NCBI GenBank assembly: GCA_023374025.1
Contig: SIJG01000015.1
Location: 133,547-197,546, forward strand
Direction: 5' to 3'
Source: Heterodera schachtii
Lineage: Eukaryota > Nematoda > Chromadorea > Rhabditida > Heteroderidae
Length of the DNA: 64,000 nt
Part shown: one piece after another, positions 46,497 through 57,854 of the stretch
How positions within the stretch are numbered: position 1 is the stretch's first letter
How the letters are laid out: each line of letters starts with the position of its first letter
Program-made: the position numbers and the translations under genes
The notes under the pieces: model-generated
Told to the model about the DNA's origin: nothing
The model's database searches: none
Seen by the model: only the letters and a program-made list of their open reading frames with translations

Positions 46497-49166
46497 ATGG
46501 ACCTTGTTCGTCTGATTGTCAAGCACACTCCAAAACCAATGCGCATTTACAGCAAAGTGAGTTATGAAATTATAAAGAGTGCTTCTCGGCTCTCGTGGTC
46601 CATTCTCGGTCCCGATTCTCCTTGGCAATTTTCGGTCTCATTCTCGGTCTCGCATCTCGTGGTCTCACTTTCCCGGCAAATTCTCAGTAACGGCTTTCAT
46701 AGTCTTAACTGTCGTTGACAATTCTCGCTCTCAACATCGCGGGGTCCTTTCTCGGTCTCAACTCTCGAGTATAATTATCAGAAATTAATTGCCATTTTCA
46801 AATCGTTTTTTCCATTAACATTCAAAATGCTTCTCAGATTCTGCTACAAACATGCACCACTGATCTTTTGCTGCTGATGACAATGCTTCTATTTCTTCAG
46901 GTTAAAATATTTTAAATTATAATTTAAATTAATTATTTTATTTTATTCAATTTTAGTATAATTTTGTAACGGAAAAAGGCGAGGTTGAAGCAATTGTGTA
47001 CGGATTGGTCATCATAAAAGGGGTGGAAAATCGTGCTTGGAATTCGTTGGCATTCATTTGCTGGGTTTTTCTTGTCTGTGTCCATGTTTGGCTATGTGTC
47101 CCAATTCATTTTCCGCTATTTTGTCGTTGTCCGGTACGCCAATTTATTACTCGGATTTACATGTAAAGAAAATCGTAAAATAGTTGAAAATTATCAAAAT
47201 TTAAAAAACAAAACGAAAAATATTAATTATTTTGAAAAAAAAATAATTTTTTTTCAAAGTTTTAAGCTTTTAAATTTTTAGCATTAAAAATTTATAGTCA
47301 AATTCTCTAAAAAATATCAACTTCGAAAAAATATTTTCGTTTTTTTATGGCAATTTAATTTTAAAAAGTTTTCTCGAGTTTTTTCGTTGAAATTCTGTCT
47401 AGTTTTTAAAATTTTAGCTATTTAAGAAACTTTCCTCAGAGATGGCAGATTTATAAAACATTTTATCACGTTTAAAAATTAATATAATTTATGTTTTAAA
47501 AAGAAAATTGATAAATTTGAATTTAAAAAAAAATGGGAAATCCATGCAAATTTGAAATCTCCAAATTCTAATTAATTTATTAATTTTGACTTTAATTTAT
47601 TTTTTTTTTCAGTGGCAAAATCATTTCGACCCCAAAATATTTTTTGCTCTTTTTTTCTGATGCTTTTGTTCCCATTACCTTATTGCGTCAATTTGTTCAT
47701 TTGCTACTTGCCCCCTCCCTGCTGAACACGCAATAATGGAAGACAAATCTATCGCTGAAATTCTCGGCATTAATTTGGACGATCAAATTGTGGTGGCCGG
47801 ATATTCATTTCAGGTAAAAAATGAAATTATTTATTTGGGCCATTTTTCAATCCGAAAATTTTCAAAAAAAAATTCTCAGAATTTTTCTCAATTGAAAAAT
47901 TTAGCTATCCTCTTCTCTTTGCTAAATTAAAAAATCATTTGTCATTTAATTACATTAATACAATTTTTCACACTTAACCGGAATTCGGGCAACTTAAAAC
48001 GGTTACCGAAATTCAGGCCCATAAAACATACAAAATTCCCAGATTTTTGTTGCATTTTTTTTCCTAAAATGGCATTTTGGTGACAATGCTAAGGAATTAA
48101 AATAGGATTAAATACTTTTTTCGGATTTAGGATATCCATTTGGCTATCGGTTTTTACTACATCATCACAGTTAGCACCTTTGCTTACCTGACAATGTTTG
48201 GTTTAGCATTTCTTATTAAAAAATTCTTGGACATAAAAGCAAAAGGTAAAAAAAAATTAACTAATTATTTTAATTTGATTATTTATTATTTTTTTATTCT
48301 TTAAGCATTTCTTCTTCTTCCTCTCAAATAAACAAAAAGATGATTGAAATGAATAAACAAGTTTCTCGAAATCTCATCATACAGGTGAAGAATTAGTCAA
48401 CGTTTAGAATAATTTAGTTTTTTAAATGTTTATAATTTTGCTCCCTATTTTGTAAAATACTCAAAATTTCGTCTGATTTTTAGCCATTTTTTAAATCTCA
48501 AAAGATGGGTCAAAATTTAAGAAAGCTTGACAAAAAAAATATAAAAATTAATTCTTAATTTTTGAATTTTTTGCAATTTTCAAAGCGTAATAAATAGCTT
48601 TCGAGCTACCGTATGGCACCAAGAATATAAAATTGGTTATTCTTACTTATGAGTAAAGTTAGGACGGATTTTTGTCGGGAAAATGCCGTAGGCACTAAAT
48701 TTATTTAAATTTAGGCTTCTATGCCTCTCATCATTTATTTTTCCGTCATTTTCCTGCTCTTGCTTCTGCTGTTCAAAATTGACACAAAAGGATGGAGCTG
48801 GCTACAGTACTACAACTTACTGTCAACCATTCCGATGTTTTTGCCCGCTGTTTTGAATCCAATTGTGCCAATTTTCACCATCAATTATTATCGCCATGTG
48901 CTCGTGTCGGACGTAAAACGTTTTGGTATGTGGTGTAAAAGTTAAAAATGCAAAATCATTTATTTTGTTTTGCTATAAAAGTAAATCAAATTTAATTTTT
49001 AGCATTTTAAAATTTATATATAAAAAGTTTAGGGAATTTTTTGAAAGTTTTGCTTCGTCTAAAAATTGGTCAACAAAACATGAATGAAAATGAGTTGAAA
49101 CAACAGCAGCCAGCAAGATGGGCAATTAATGTGCCAAGAACGCAAAATATCGAAACTCAAAATTAA
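46497..49166 (+). pseudogene. srd-like chemoreceptor, copy 2, several frameshifts
   Basis: Exons match copy 1: short exon 1 from 46497 (MDLVRLIVKHTPKPMRIYSK; transmembrane helix 1 deleted), exon 2 ending near 46900, exon 3 about 46956-47136, exon 4 about 47613-47814, exon 5 48131-48245, exon 6 about 48305-48384, exon 7 about 48715-48926, exon 8 to 49166. Lesions relative to copy 1: loss of AT in exon 3 (CTTGTCTGTGTCC against CTTGTCTATGTGTCC), an extra T in a T run and a 4-base gain in exon 4, and one base lost at the end of exon 5. Exon 5 is complete here (DIHLAIGFYYIITVSTFAYL), unlike copy 1. Confidence 0.8.
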
Positions 49167-49387
49167 TTAATGAACATACAGTACCTCTATGGTCCCAATC
49201 CCCCCTCCCCCCCTCTCGCTAAATTTAATTTTGTTTTGATTTTAAAACTCCTTTGCGTAATGTAATTTCTCGAACATGAAATTGTTTTATTAAATCTTTT
49301 TAATATTTACTCGGTTATTTAAATAATCGTTTTTCCAAAATATTTATATTTTTAATTATGCTGAGAGCCTGCTGACACTGTCCCCTG

Positions 49388-49785
49388 GGGAACAGTTCAA
49401 CTCGCCGACGCACGACTCGCCGACGGACTAATCTTTTGTTCGTAACTTTTTTCTTTTTCAACCAATTTTTATAAAATTAATGTTATTCGGAAGCTTTAAG
49501 TGTTTAGAAACTATCATTAAGCAGATGTTAAGCGATTAAGTAATTCTCCAAAGAGTTATAATTTTTATTATGCAAAAAATTGAAAAAGATGTGAATTTCA
49601 TGAGTTTTATTTTCTAACTCTTTGTAGAATTATTTAATCGCTTAACATCTGCTTAATGATAGTTTCTAAACACTTAGTGCTTCCGAATAACATTAATTCT
49701 ATAAAAATTGGTAGAAAAAGAAAAAAGTTACGAGCAAAAGATTTTTCCGTCGGCGAGTCGTGCGTCGGCGAGTTGACATGTACCC
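49388..49785. mobile_element. Foldback transposon with 10-bp target duplication
   Basis: Ends GGGAACAGTTCAACTCGCCG and, inverted, GGGTACATGTCAACTCGCCG. It is flanked by a perfect 10-bp repeat CTGTCCCCTG at 49378-49387 and 49786-49795; copy 1 of the duplication has that sequence once, uninterrupted. The interior is a near-perfect palindrome with TAACTTTTTTCTTTTTC and TAATGTTATTCGGAAGC arms. Confidence 0.88.
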
Positions 49786-49960
49786 CTGTCCCCTGACCAT
49801 TTCCCTGAAGCGTTCAATTCGGACTATGCATAACTTCGGCCGGCGCATTTCTTAAATCCACCACCAAAAAATTCTCTTTATTTGACATCCTAAATATTTT
49901 TATACAAATAATTTTTTCTATCAAAATTTTAAAAACCGAATGATCGGCAGAGTTTGCTGA

Positions 49961-50210
49961 TCAATCATTTGTTGGCCATTGGAAAGTGAGTGAGTGCCCT
50001 TTTCTTCGCCTACCCAACAGCTCCTTTGTGAATTTGTCTATTGTGCCGTCCAATGCTTCGACGAATTGCACAGCGCCGGGCCCGGTAAAAGCATCGTTTG
50101 TGCCAAAACTGAGCAGAACAATGCCCTCTATTGTGCCCAAATTCCGACTGATCAGCAAATTTGTCTGTCGGATTAGGTTTTGGATTAGAATTTCATCTCA
50201 CTGTTAAAAG
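49961..50210 (-). other. Open frame of uncertain status
   Basis: After a TTTTAACAG acceptor the minus strand reads NLLISRNLGTIEGIVLLSFG, then TNDAFTGPG and VEALDGTIDKFTKELLG, to a stop at 49961. Composition is coding-like, and it could be a last exon whose other exons I could not find. GTND recalls SGNH hydrolases, but that is too little for an assignment. Confidence 0.3.
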
Positions 50211-51787
50211 AAAGAAGCTGACAGGTAGTTATAAGCCATAAACAAATGTTTCCGACAATTTTCGAAGCCAAGAATTGGTCTTGAGACGGAGATGAAGAAT
50301 TTATTAAGTCAAGAACAGACTCATAATAAGCACGGACCTCGTGACTTTTAATCCATCATTTTTTTTTAACTTTTTATTTTTACATAATATTTGATACATT
50401 TTTGACCGAATAAATTGTAAAAATAACTGAACTGATTTGAAGCAATTTTTCAAAATGTTCTGATTTTTGACTCCAAGATCTGATTTTTTGGACTTGATGT
50501 TCTGATTTTGATCCATGCTCCACCTGCTGCTGATGGCATTGACCGGCAGAATAAAGTAGCCACGAAAAAATAGAGGGGGACCGGATAATAAAGATTTTAA
50601 CTCTTAAATATTTTGTTTTTTCAAAAATACCTTCATTTGAATTCTAAATTTATATAATTAGAATTTTATTCCGATAATTAAATAAAAATATTTGTTTCCA
50701 CTTCTTATAATATTTATTTTCATATATAATTATTCGCAAAATAAATTTTAAAATAAGTTAATTTGAGTTTAGAAACTTTAATTATTTTTTTAGATAACTT
50801 TTTTATGCAGACTGTCCAAAAGTCCTTCACTGTCGAAAGTCTGTCATTCGCTGTCGATTCGATGTCGAAAAGTCTACATTATTAAAATTTTCATTTACAG
50901 CCGTCGCCGGTGGTTCGAAAATGAAAATTTTATATGGAGGACAAATGAATCAGGGGGGGGGGGGGGTGGGAACGTGAGCAAATAAAGATGAAAAAGCGCT
51001 CAGACGGAGAAGGGGGGGGGGGGGGGGGTAAAAAGCCGCAAAGAATGCAAAAGCTGTGCTAATAGAAAAGTTTTTGACATTTCAATTCGCAAATTTTGAA
51101 CCGCAAATATCGGACACGACGTTTTTATCACCTTTTTTTGGGAAGGAATTGTCCTTTGTTTGTACAACTGCAATTATTGAATCAATTTGACGAAAAAATT
51201 TAAAAATTTGTTTAATCAGAAGACAGCGGGCAAAAAGTTAAGCAAAAAAAGTTGCCACGCTTCAAAAAATGAATAAAAGGCGGGAGTAAACGAAGTAAAA
51301 CCATAGAGAGGCGTAAAGCATTTAAATTGTTCAATTCGAATGCTTTCTCTAATTATAAGGCTGGGATGGAGTGCATTAGAAAAAACCTCAGATTTCGCTT
51401 TAAAAAAATATTAAAATTTTCAAATATGGATTTATATAGACAAAAGACCTTCAGACAGTAAATCAAAAAATTTTAATTTGAGCCCCTTTCTTCATAGCAT
51501 ATGCGCAGAAAAATAAGTAAATCCATACAATTTACAAGCCTATTTTATACCATTCGAAATCGGATGACCCGCTTTAAAACGAGCCATTAAAATTTTCTCG
51601 TCTTTTCAAAAAAATAAAAATCGAATTTTTTGGCCAGAACCTTTAATAACCTGGGATCATCCGGACTTTTAAGCACTGAAATTTAAACTTTTGTTAATTA
51701 CCACAATATTAAGCCCAAAAATTAGTCCCGTATTGTGACTCTTAATGTTCAAAAAATTTTAGTTTTCTTCCCATTTTCCTCCCTTTG
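50211..51787. other. Intergenic with long G runs
   Basis: Two G tracts, about 11 bases at 50956 and about 18 at 51013, and a GTCGAAAGTC minisatellite at 50810-50875. No gene seen before the start codon at 51788. Confidence 0.5.
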
Positions 51788-53645
51788 ATGTTTTGCCGCT
51801 TCTCCCTCCCCCTTTCCTTCGCCTCCTCCCTTTTAATTCTGCTACTTTCTTCAAATTTGGTGCTTCTTGTTGGGGGTAAGTAAGTCTGCTTAACAATTGA
51901 ATTGGCATTGAACTTTTTCTCAAAATGTTTGTGCTTTTTTAGGTGTTTTTAAACTGTTGGATGGAAATGCTACGCTCGTGAGCAACCCTTTGGAGAATGT
52001 GGTGTATCTGTTCCAATTCCCGAGAACGTCGACCACGCCGAGCCAAGCGCCGTACAATCTGATGGTGGAGACATGGCTGCACTGGACGCACATCCCATTC
52101 CATGTACCATATTATCTCTAATTATCCCCCCGGGGGGATTATTGTTCAACTTACTCAGAAAGGAGGGGGATTATTAGATACGTAGACCGGGGGATTATTG
52201 TTCAACCTCCTCAGAAAGGGGTGGGGGGGATAATTGGAGACGGGGGATAATTAGAGATAATACGGTATATCTTTCATTTCGAGTGCGAAACAGTCTCGGC
52301 TAATCCCACATTTGAGCAAAAATTTTGATCAAAATTCTGGCAATCACTTTTTCCCCTCTCCCATCCCTTCACAGCGGATCAGCAACCATTTGTTCCTCGG
52401 CTCCCATTCAAAGGGCACGGCACCGTTTGCATATTTCAATGGCCAATACATAGACGGATCGAAGGAAATTATCAAAACAGTTGGCCAACATTTTAAGCAA
52501 TATCAGCCGATCGAAGGCGAAGAGGAGCTGATGGGCACGCTTCTCGACATGTTCAAGTGGGTTGGGTTGCGTAACATTTTTAGTTGGTAAGGCTAATTAA
52601 TGCTAATTAATTTCATTTACACAATTACAGTATTCTTATGGTCGATCGTGAGGCCGACTTAGAATGGATGACTAAAGATGAGGCCCTTGTGGAGATCATT
52701 GTGCCGCAAATGTTCACCAATCGACAGCTTACTGTGCAGCTTGGAGACGATGGTAACTTCAATGTGAGCGTGAACCAACAATTTTGGGAGCAGTACTTTG
52801 ACGCGTACAACGCCAAAGGACAAACTGAGAAAGTGGAATTTGTGAAGGCTTTTCTGAAGCCTTTAAATGGAACTGATCAGAACGAGGTGATCAAAAGTGA
52901 TCAGCATTTGGCGAAGCCATCGCATTTGTCTGTTTTTCAGAAAAATGGATCAATTTGACGGATGGGAAGCTATGGGTCGACTTCAGTGCGTGGCTTCGCC
53001 AGAATGTGATCAAACGCACAATGGAAACGGTACTAACGGTGACGGTGAACGGACAGCCGAATACTGCGAATCCGGGGAACAGTCAAGCGAAGGTAAAGGG
53101 CGACAGAAGGTTAAATAATTGAGACCCAAAAATGTTAGAATATTTAAATCGGAATACCGTATTTATTTAAATAGAACCCCCCTCTGTATTAAAACCCCCC
53201 TCTGTATTACAACCCGCCTTTTGAGGGGGGTTGAAAAATAGAACCCCCGGGGGTTCTATTTCAAATACGGTACCAAACGATAAATATAATTTTTCAGATG
53301 TTAAAATTTAGCCGAATAGTAATAAAAACAATAATGTTTATGCAAATCTATTAAATTTAATGAAAATTTACAAATTCCCATTTAATCTCCAAATTTTCTT
53401 CTGATCGCTTAAATAGAGAGAGGCAAATTTGGTTTCCCAATTTTCAGCTAAAACAATTTTTGGCCTTAAATTCGTTGGTTAATGCGGAAGGGACGACAAA
53501 GAAAATTTCGGAATTTAACGCGGAAGAAATCGCATTTGAATTGCGAAGGCGGTGGGAACAGATGAAGAAGTTGGTGGAGCAGAACAAAAACAAATCACTG
53601 AACAACGAAAAGCAGCAAACGATGGTCAGCAGAAAAAGGAAATAA
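51788..53645 (+). CDS. FAX/CDR-like thioredoxin-GST fold protein with N-terminal hydrophobic segment, 358 residues
   Basis: Six plus-strand exons: 51788-51875, 51943-52103, 52375-52586, 52631-52896, 52941-53092 and 53448-53645; the total is 1077 nt, with GT-AG junctions and no internal stop. The start MFCRFSLPLSFASSLLILLL gives a signal peptide or anchor. Residues about 43-130 resemble the GST-N-like part of failed-axon-connections and C. elegans CDR proteins: VVYLFQFPRTSTTPSQAPYN, LMVETWLHW, NHLFLGSHSKGTAPFAYFNG and DGSKEIIKTVGQHF. The C-terminal half (DREADLEWMTKDEALVEIIV, WVDFSAWLRQNVIKR, basic tail ending VSRKRK) is not recognised. Introns 2 and 5 each hold a small MITE. A catalytic role is not implied; FAX/CDR proteins are poorly characterised. 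Confidence 0.68.
52107..52265. mobile_element. MITE with TA target duplication, intron 2 of the FAX-like gene
   Basis: Inverted ends CCATATTATCTCTAATTATC and, inverted, CCGTATTATCTCTAATTATC, flanked by TA on both sides. The interior has GGGGATTATTGTTCAAC repeats. The dinucleotide duplication suggests the Tc1/mariner type. Confidence 0.7.
53157..53270. mobile_element. MITE with TA target duplication, intron 5 of the FAX-like gene
   Basis: Inverted ends CCGTATTTATTTAAATAGAA and, inverted, CCGTATTTGAAATAGAACCC, flanked by TA. The interior has CCCCCCTCTGTATTA repeats. The seven outer bases CCGTATT equal those of the 52107 element, the rest differs. Confidence 0.7.
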
Positions 53646-53664
53646 TAATAAATAAATAAATAAA

Positions 53665-54429
53665 ATGGACAAATTCAAAGTAAATTTTCGCGGCACTTTT
53701 CAGCCCGACGCTGCCCTTTTCGGCATTTTGGTCCAATTCTTCGAGACGCCTTTGAACCTCGAAAAATTCAAAGAATTTTCTGCAAAAGAAGGCCCACTTT
53801 TTGAGTTCACAAAAAAGGTCAAACATTCTCTGGGCTTGGGTGGACAGAAGTGGGACGCGCTTAGGGAAAGGCCGTGGAAATTGAACTTTGACACTGATCA
53901 CATTTTCAACTTCACCGCTGATTCCTCAGCATACAACGGTAGGTGGGCGGAAAATAGGGTAAAGCAATGGTGAAATGTTACGGTAGATAAAAAAGGAATA
54001 CCGTCTAGCATAGGGAAATCTTACGATAAGTGCGCAAAGGAATATGGTAAAGCATTGGAAAATGTTTCGATAAATAAACCAACGAATTTATTAAAATCCA
54101 ATTGTATTTTTATATTATTTTTATTGCCTTAAGGTCCATATAAGCTTGAAGTGGGTGACGGTTTGCAAAACATTTACAAATGCATCAGCTCCGATAATTC
54201 TTCACTTCTCTCCATTTCTGCCGCGTGCACTGACCAAATTCTGCCGGAGATTTTAATGTCCGCGAAAGCGTTGCTGAACATTGTCAACAAAAAGCATAAA
54301 AAATCATCAACAGAGGCAAGTCACACAGAGAGGAAGGAGGACGAAACCCAATTCGTACTAGGACAACTCGTACTGTTTTTCGACAAAAAAATCGTCATAA
54401 CTTTTGTTAAAGTCGACCAAATTTTTTGA
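53665..54429 (+). CDS. GST C-terminal-like protein, C-terminus rewritten by a transposon
   Basis: Two plus-strand exons, 53665-53938 and 54134-54429, joined AACG|GTAGG..TTAAG|GTCC in frame. The start is MDKFKVNFRGTFQPDAALFG. PDAALFGILVQFFETPL followed by LFEFTKKVK resembles the second half of a GST-C domain as in FAX/CDR proteins, so this may be a separated C-terminal half of the same kind of gene as its upstream neighbour (19 bp between stop and start). The second exon runs through LNIVNKKHKKSSTEASHTER and KE into a 228-bp foldback element at 54340. Without the insertion the next codon would be TAG. With it, the frame continues for about 30 codons of transposon sequence (ending VKVDQIF) to a stop at 54429. 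Confidence 0.55.
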
Positions 54430-54567
54430 AACCTTGTATGTAGATAGAGAATGTTAAGGGCTATTGAATGATTTCAAGAATGTTTAATTTGGTCGACTTT
54501 AACAAAAGTTATGACGATTTTTTGTGAAAAACAGTACGTGTAGGGCAGTACGAGTTGGGTTTTTCCC
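54340..54567. mobile_element. Short foldback transposon with 10-bp target duplication
   Basis: Ends GACGAAACCCAATTCGTAC and, inverted, GGGAAAAACCCAACTCGTAC, flanked by a perfect 10-bp repeat GAGGAAGGAG at 54330-54339 and 54568-54577. The interior arms are CATAACTTTTGTTAAAGTCG and complement. At 228 bp it is the shortest of the foldback elements here. Confidence 0.88.
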
Positions 54568-55399
54568 GAGGAAGGAGTAGCGAATTCGAGACGGAAAATC
54601 CCACCCAACTCAGGGCCCGTAGAAAAAGAACGAGGTAAGGGTAAGGTTACCCTCAGCTGCGGGTAACCTTACCCGTTACCCGTAGTAAAAGAGCAACCCC
54701 GAGTTGGGGGTAACCTTACCCGGGTAACCTTACCCTCAGCTGCGGGTAACTTTTTACCCGCAGAAAAAGAATCGAGTAACGGGTAACCTTACCCTCAGCT
54801 GCGGGTAAGATTCTTACCCAGGGTTGGGCCAGGGTAGCAATAAATTGATGTGGATTTAAAATTAAATAAAAAATAGTTAAATAATTTATTTAAAATATTT
54901 TTTTAAATAACTTATATTTTAAAAAATGATCTTTCTGTATATAGTAATTTCTTTTAAAAATTAAATTGGTCTCTTTATGTTTTAATGCACCAAACTTTTT
55001 CAAAATTGCGCTCTCATCATCATTAAATGCTTTGATCAATTTGTACATTAATTTATGCACAAATAATTTGGGATCTCTCCCTTTTGTCGCTGACTGCTCT
55101 GCTGCCGTTTGTCAAAGATAAATAAAATATTACGAAAAAATTTTCTATTCTTTTGTTCCACCGTCCTCGCCGTACGCGCCCCCCTTTCAATAGGGCCAAA
55201 ATCAGCATCTCCATCATTTTTCGCCGCCGATGTTTTGCTGCTGTGGTGATGTTGACGAATAAAAATTGTTTTGACAAACTTTTGCCAGACTTTCACAACT
55301 CCATTCATTTTTTTTCTTTATCTCATCGATAGGGCTAAACTTTGTCCACTACCATTCGCCAAATTGTCTTCGCCGATTCATTGATTTCGTTCATTTGCT

Positions 55400-56336
55400 A
55401 TGGCTTTATTCAACAAGCAACAAGGCGCAGAAATTGCCAAATTCGTTGAGGAACACTATGACGAGTTTTTCCCAGACAACAAAACGGCAAATGCCGTTCA
55501 GCGATCGCGTGCAGCATGGCAGCATTTGGCAAATGATCTAAACTCTCGCCATTCGGGCGCCAACTTTTCTTGGACTCAAATCAAAGACAAATACAAAAAC
55601 TTGAAAAAAGACGTCAAAAAACAATATGCGGACGAAAAAAAGTTAGCCTGTGAATTAATATGAAAACGATGAGACAAATTCGCACAGATACAAAAGTGGG
55701 ACTGGCGGTGGTCCGGCATTTGCTCCTTCTACCGATCCGGATGACATATCGACAAAAGAAGCAATATTGGCAACCTTTGGCAACAGTGCTTCATTCCAGG
55801 GTGTTCCTGGCGGTGTGTCCACAAATATGTTTGGCGGCTCTCCTTTGATGAAAACATTGGAAGAGGAGGAAGAGAATATCGAAGTTAAAGCAATTTTTGA
55901 GAGTCGAAAGGTCCGCCGAATCATTTAAATCATTGTGAGAGAATTTTTTTGAAGACTGCAACACCGCGTTCACGCCGAACTGAAAGTGCCAATGCCGCCG
56001 GTTGTTCTTCCATGTCAATGTCAGAGTTGCAACGTCAAGTCTTGCTAGTTGAACTCGAAAATCAGCGAAAATTATCGCCTTTGTTGGACAAAGTTAGAAT
56101 AATTCATAAATATTTGTTAATCCGTAAAATAGGTCAGCGAATTTGTCGACCGTGCTTCACCGCTGATCGACAAAATGAGCATGTATATGGATCAGGCTGG
56201 TACATCACATGCTTATGATTATCAGCAGCAGCAGCGAGAATTTGATCAGCAGCAACAGCAGCGAGAATTTGATCAGCAGCAGGAGAATGAAGAATTTTTT
56301 GTTGAGAAGAGTGACAAGACATACCGTAAACTTTGA
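55400..56336 (+). CDS. Harbinger accessory Myb/SANT-like protein
   Basis: Starts MALFNKQQGAEIAKFVEEHY. Residues about 10-80 (RSRAAWQHLANDLNSRHSGA, WTQIKDKYKNLKKDVKK) form a Myb/SANT or MADF-like DNA-binding domain. Downstream segments in other frames (TNSHRYKSGTGGGPAFAPST; FGNSASFQGVPGGVSTNMFG; SELQRQVLLVELENQRKL; a Gln-rich tail YQQQQREFDQQQQQREF) belong to the same protein and end at about 56336. Near 55655 the frame changes by one base, so there is either a short intron or a frameshift. In Harbinger elements this protein helps bring the transposase to the nucleus and the ends. Expression as one intact protein is not certain. Confidence 0.65.
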
Positions 56337-56441
56337 AAGAGTAAATGTTGATTGGTAACTGTTGTATGGCACATAGAAAAACGTTTTAAACGTTCGAATA
56401 TTTTAAAACTATGTTTTTGAGTTATTTGACTAAAATTTTGG

Positions 56442-57780
56442 ATGGCCCGCTTTTTCAATCTCGAAAAGGGACAGAATAAATCAAAAAACTACAGTAATCC
56501 TGAGAGAATGCTAACAGACAGTGATGATATTGAACTGATCAAACGGTTTCGGTTCAATAAAAATGGCATTAATTTTATTTGTCAGCTTGTGAATGATGAC
56601 CTTAAACGGTCAGACAATCGTGGCAACCCTGTGCCTATCGAATTGCAGGTTTACATTCGGCATAAGAAGATAAAAAATTCAAAAGAAAAATTATTGAGGT
56701 TCTAATCACTCTGAAGTACTTGGCATCTGGCAATTTTCAAATCGATGTGGCCGACCGTTTTAATGTCAGCCAGAAAACTGCATCAAATATCATTCAACGG
56801 GTTACACATTCAATTTCGTCAAATGCAGGACAGTTTATAAAATTTCCATCTGATCACCGCGAAATTGCGTCGATAAAAAATGGGTTTTATGAGCCCTCAA
56901 ATTTTCCTACAGCGATCGGGGCGATCGATTGCACACATATTAAGCTTTTGGTATGACCCTTTGGCAAACTAAGGGCTAACATTTATTATCAATAGGGCCT
57001 GCCGAATCGAGATGAGGGTGCTTATGTCAATAGAAAAAATTTCCATTCATTAAATGTGCAAGCTGTTGTTGATTGTTTTTATCGCTTTTTGCACGTGGAC
57101 TGCTCATGGCCAGGATCCACTCATGACTCGTTCATTTTACGGTTAAAATAATTATGTTTAAATTTATGTTTTTGAAAATTAAGACAAAGCCAAATTTGGG
57201 GATATTTTGAGAACAATGACAGGGGATTGCTGAGCGATTCTGTCCTTTTGGGTGACTCAGGTTACCCCTTACGGTATAATTAATTTGTCGCTGAAGCTAT
57301 TTAGCTTTTCGTTAAGAGATTGGCTAATGGTGCCTTATCTGCGTCCAAACAATGAATCGCAAATCAGGCACAATATATTTCTTATTTTCTTATTATCATT
57401 TAACTGTCAGATTTAACCTATCTCATGCTCGAGCCAGAGTGAAGGTCGAACAAACTTTTGGCCAGCTTAAGCGCCGGTTTTTTGCCAATGTGATTGGCTA
57501 TCGAGTTGACCTCGGCAGAGTTCCTGCATGCATAATTTCAAGCTTTGTTTTGCATAACATCGCAAAACACTTAAAAATGCCAGAAATTTTTGATGAGGGA
57601 GAACAGAATCAGCCCATTGTGGATGATCAGCCAGATCCAGAATTTGAGCCAGACGATTTGGACAATGATCAAAATGAAAATGCCGGCGGAATTAACGCGC
57701 GAGGATTTGCCAATGAAAGACAGAAAAAGCTGGCTGGCATTAAAAAACGAGAAGAGATAACTCAGAACCGTTTTCAGTGA
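56442..57780 (+). CDS. PIF/Harbinger DDE transposase
   Basis: ATG 56442. Exons join with short introns: CAG|GTTTAC..TTGAG|GTTCTA ([20 protein letters not shown]), TTG|GTATGA..AATAG|GGC ([17 protein letters not shown]), further joins near 57140-57190 and around 57265-57310, and CAG|GCAC or similar before [13 protein letters not shown]. Motifs: helix-turn-helix [18 protein letters not shown], first Asp in [22 protein letters not shown], second Asp in LGDSGYPL, and Glu in [13 protein letters not shown], the DDE triad of the HARBI1-like nuclease family. The end [20 protein letters not shown] is basic. No stop inside the exons as I read them, so it could be active. Confidence 0.8.
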
Positions 57781-57854
57781 TTTATACCCGGGTAAGGCTA
57801 CCTGGGTAACCTTACCCGGGTAGCCTTACCTCGTTCTTTTTCTACGGGCCCTGA

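Larger units (their letters stand above)
46300..49900. repeat. Segmental duplication, srd copy 2 side (partner about 38760-43260)
   Basis: Same orientation and order as the partner. Relative to it there is a deletion of about 240 bp over exon 1 and several small indels. Confidence 0.85.
54613..57851. mobile_element. PIF/Harbinger element, apparently complete
   Basis: Inverted ends GGGCCCGTAGAAAAAGAACG, followed by AGGTAAGG and on the left side several GGTAACCTTACCC-type repeats. Flanks are TCA and TGA, which fit a TNA target site if one base has changed. It encodes two proteins on the plus strand, a Myb/SANT-like protein and a DDE transposase, the usual Harbinger pair. The left non-coding part (54840-55390) also contains an unassigned minus-strand open stretch (55048-55308). 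Confidence 0.85.

Noticed and set aside
46452..46788. Ser-rich open frames spanning exon 1 and intron 1 of srd copy 2
   Set aside because: Intron 1 contains TCTCGGTCTCA-type repeats that happen to stay open; the donor and exon 2 are conserved in both copies.
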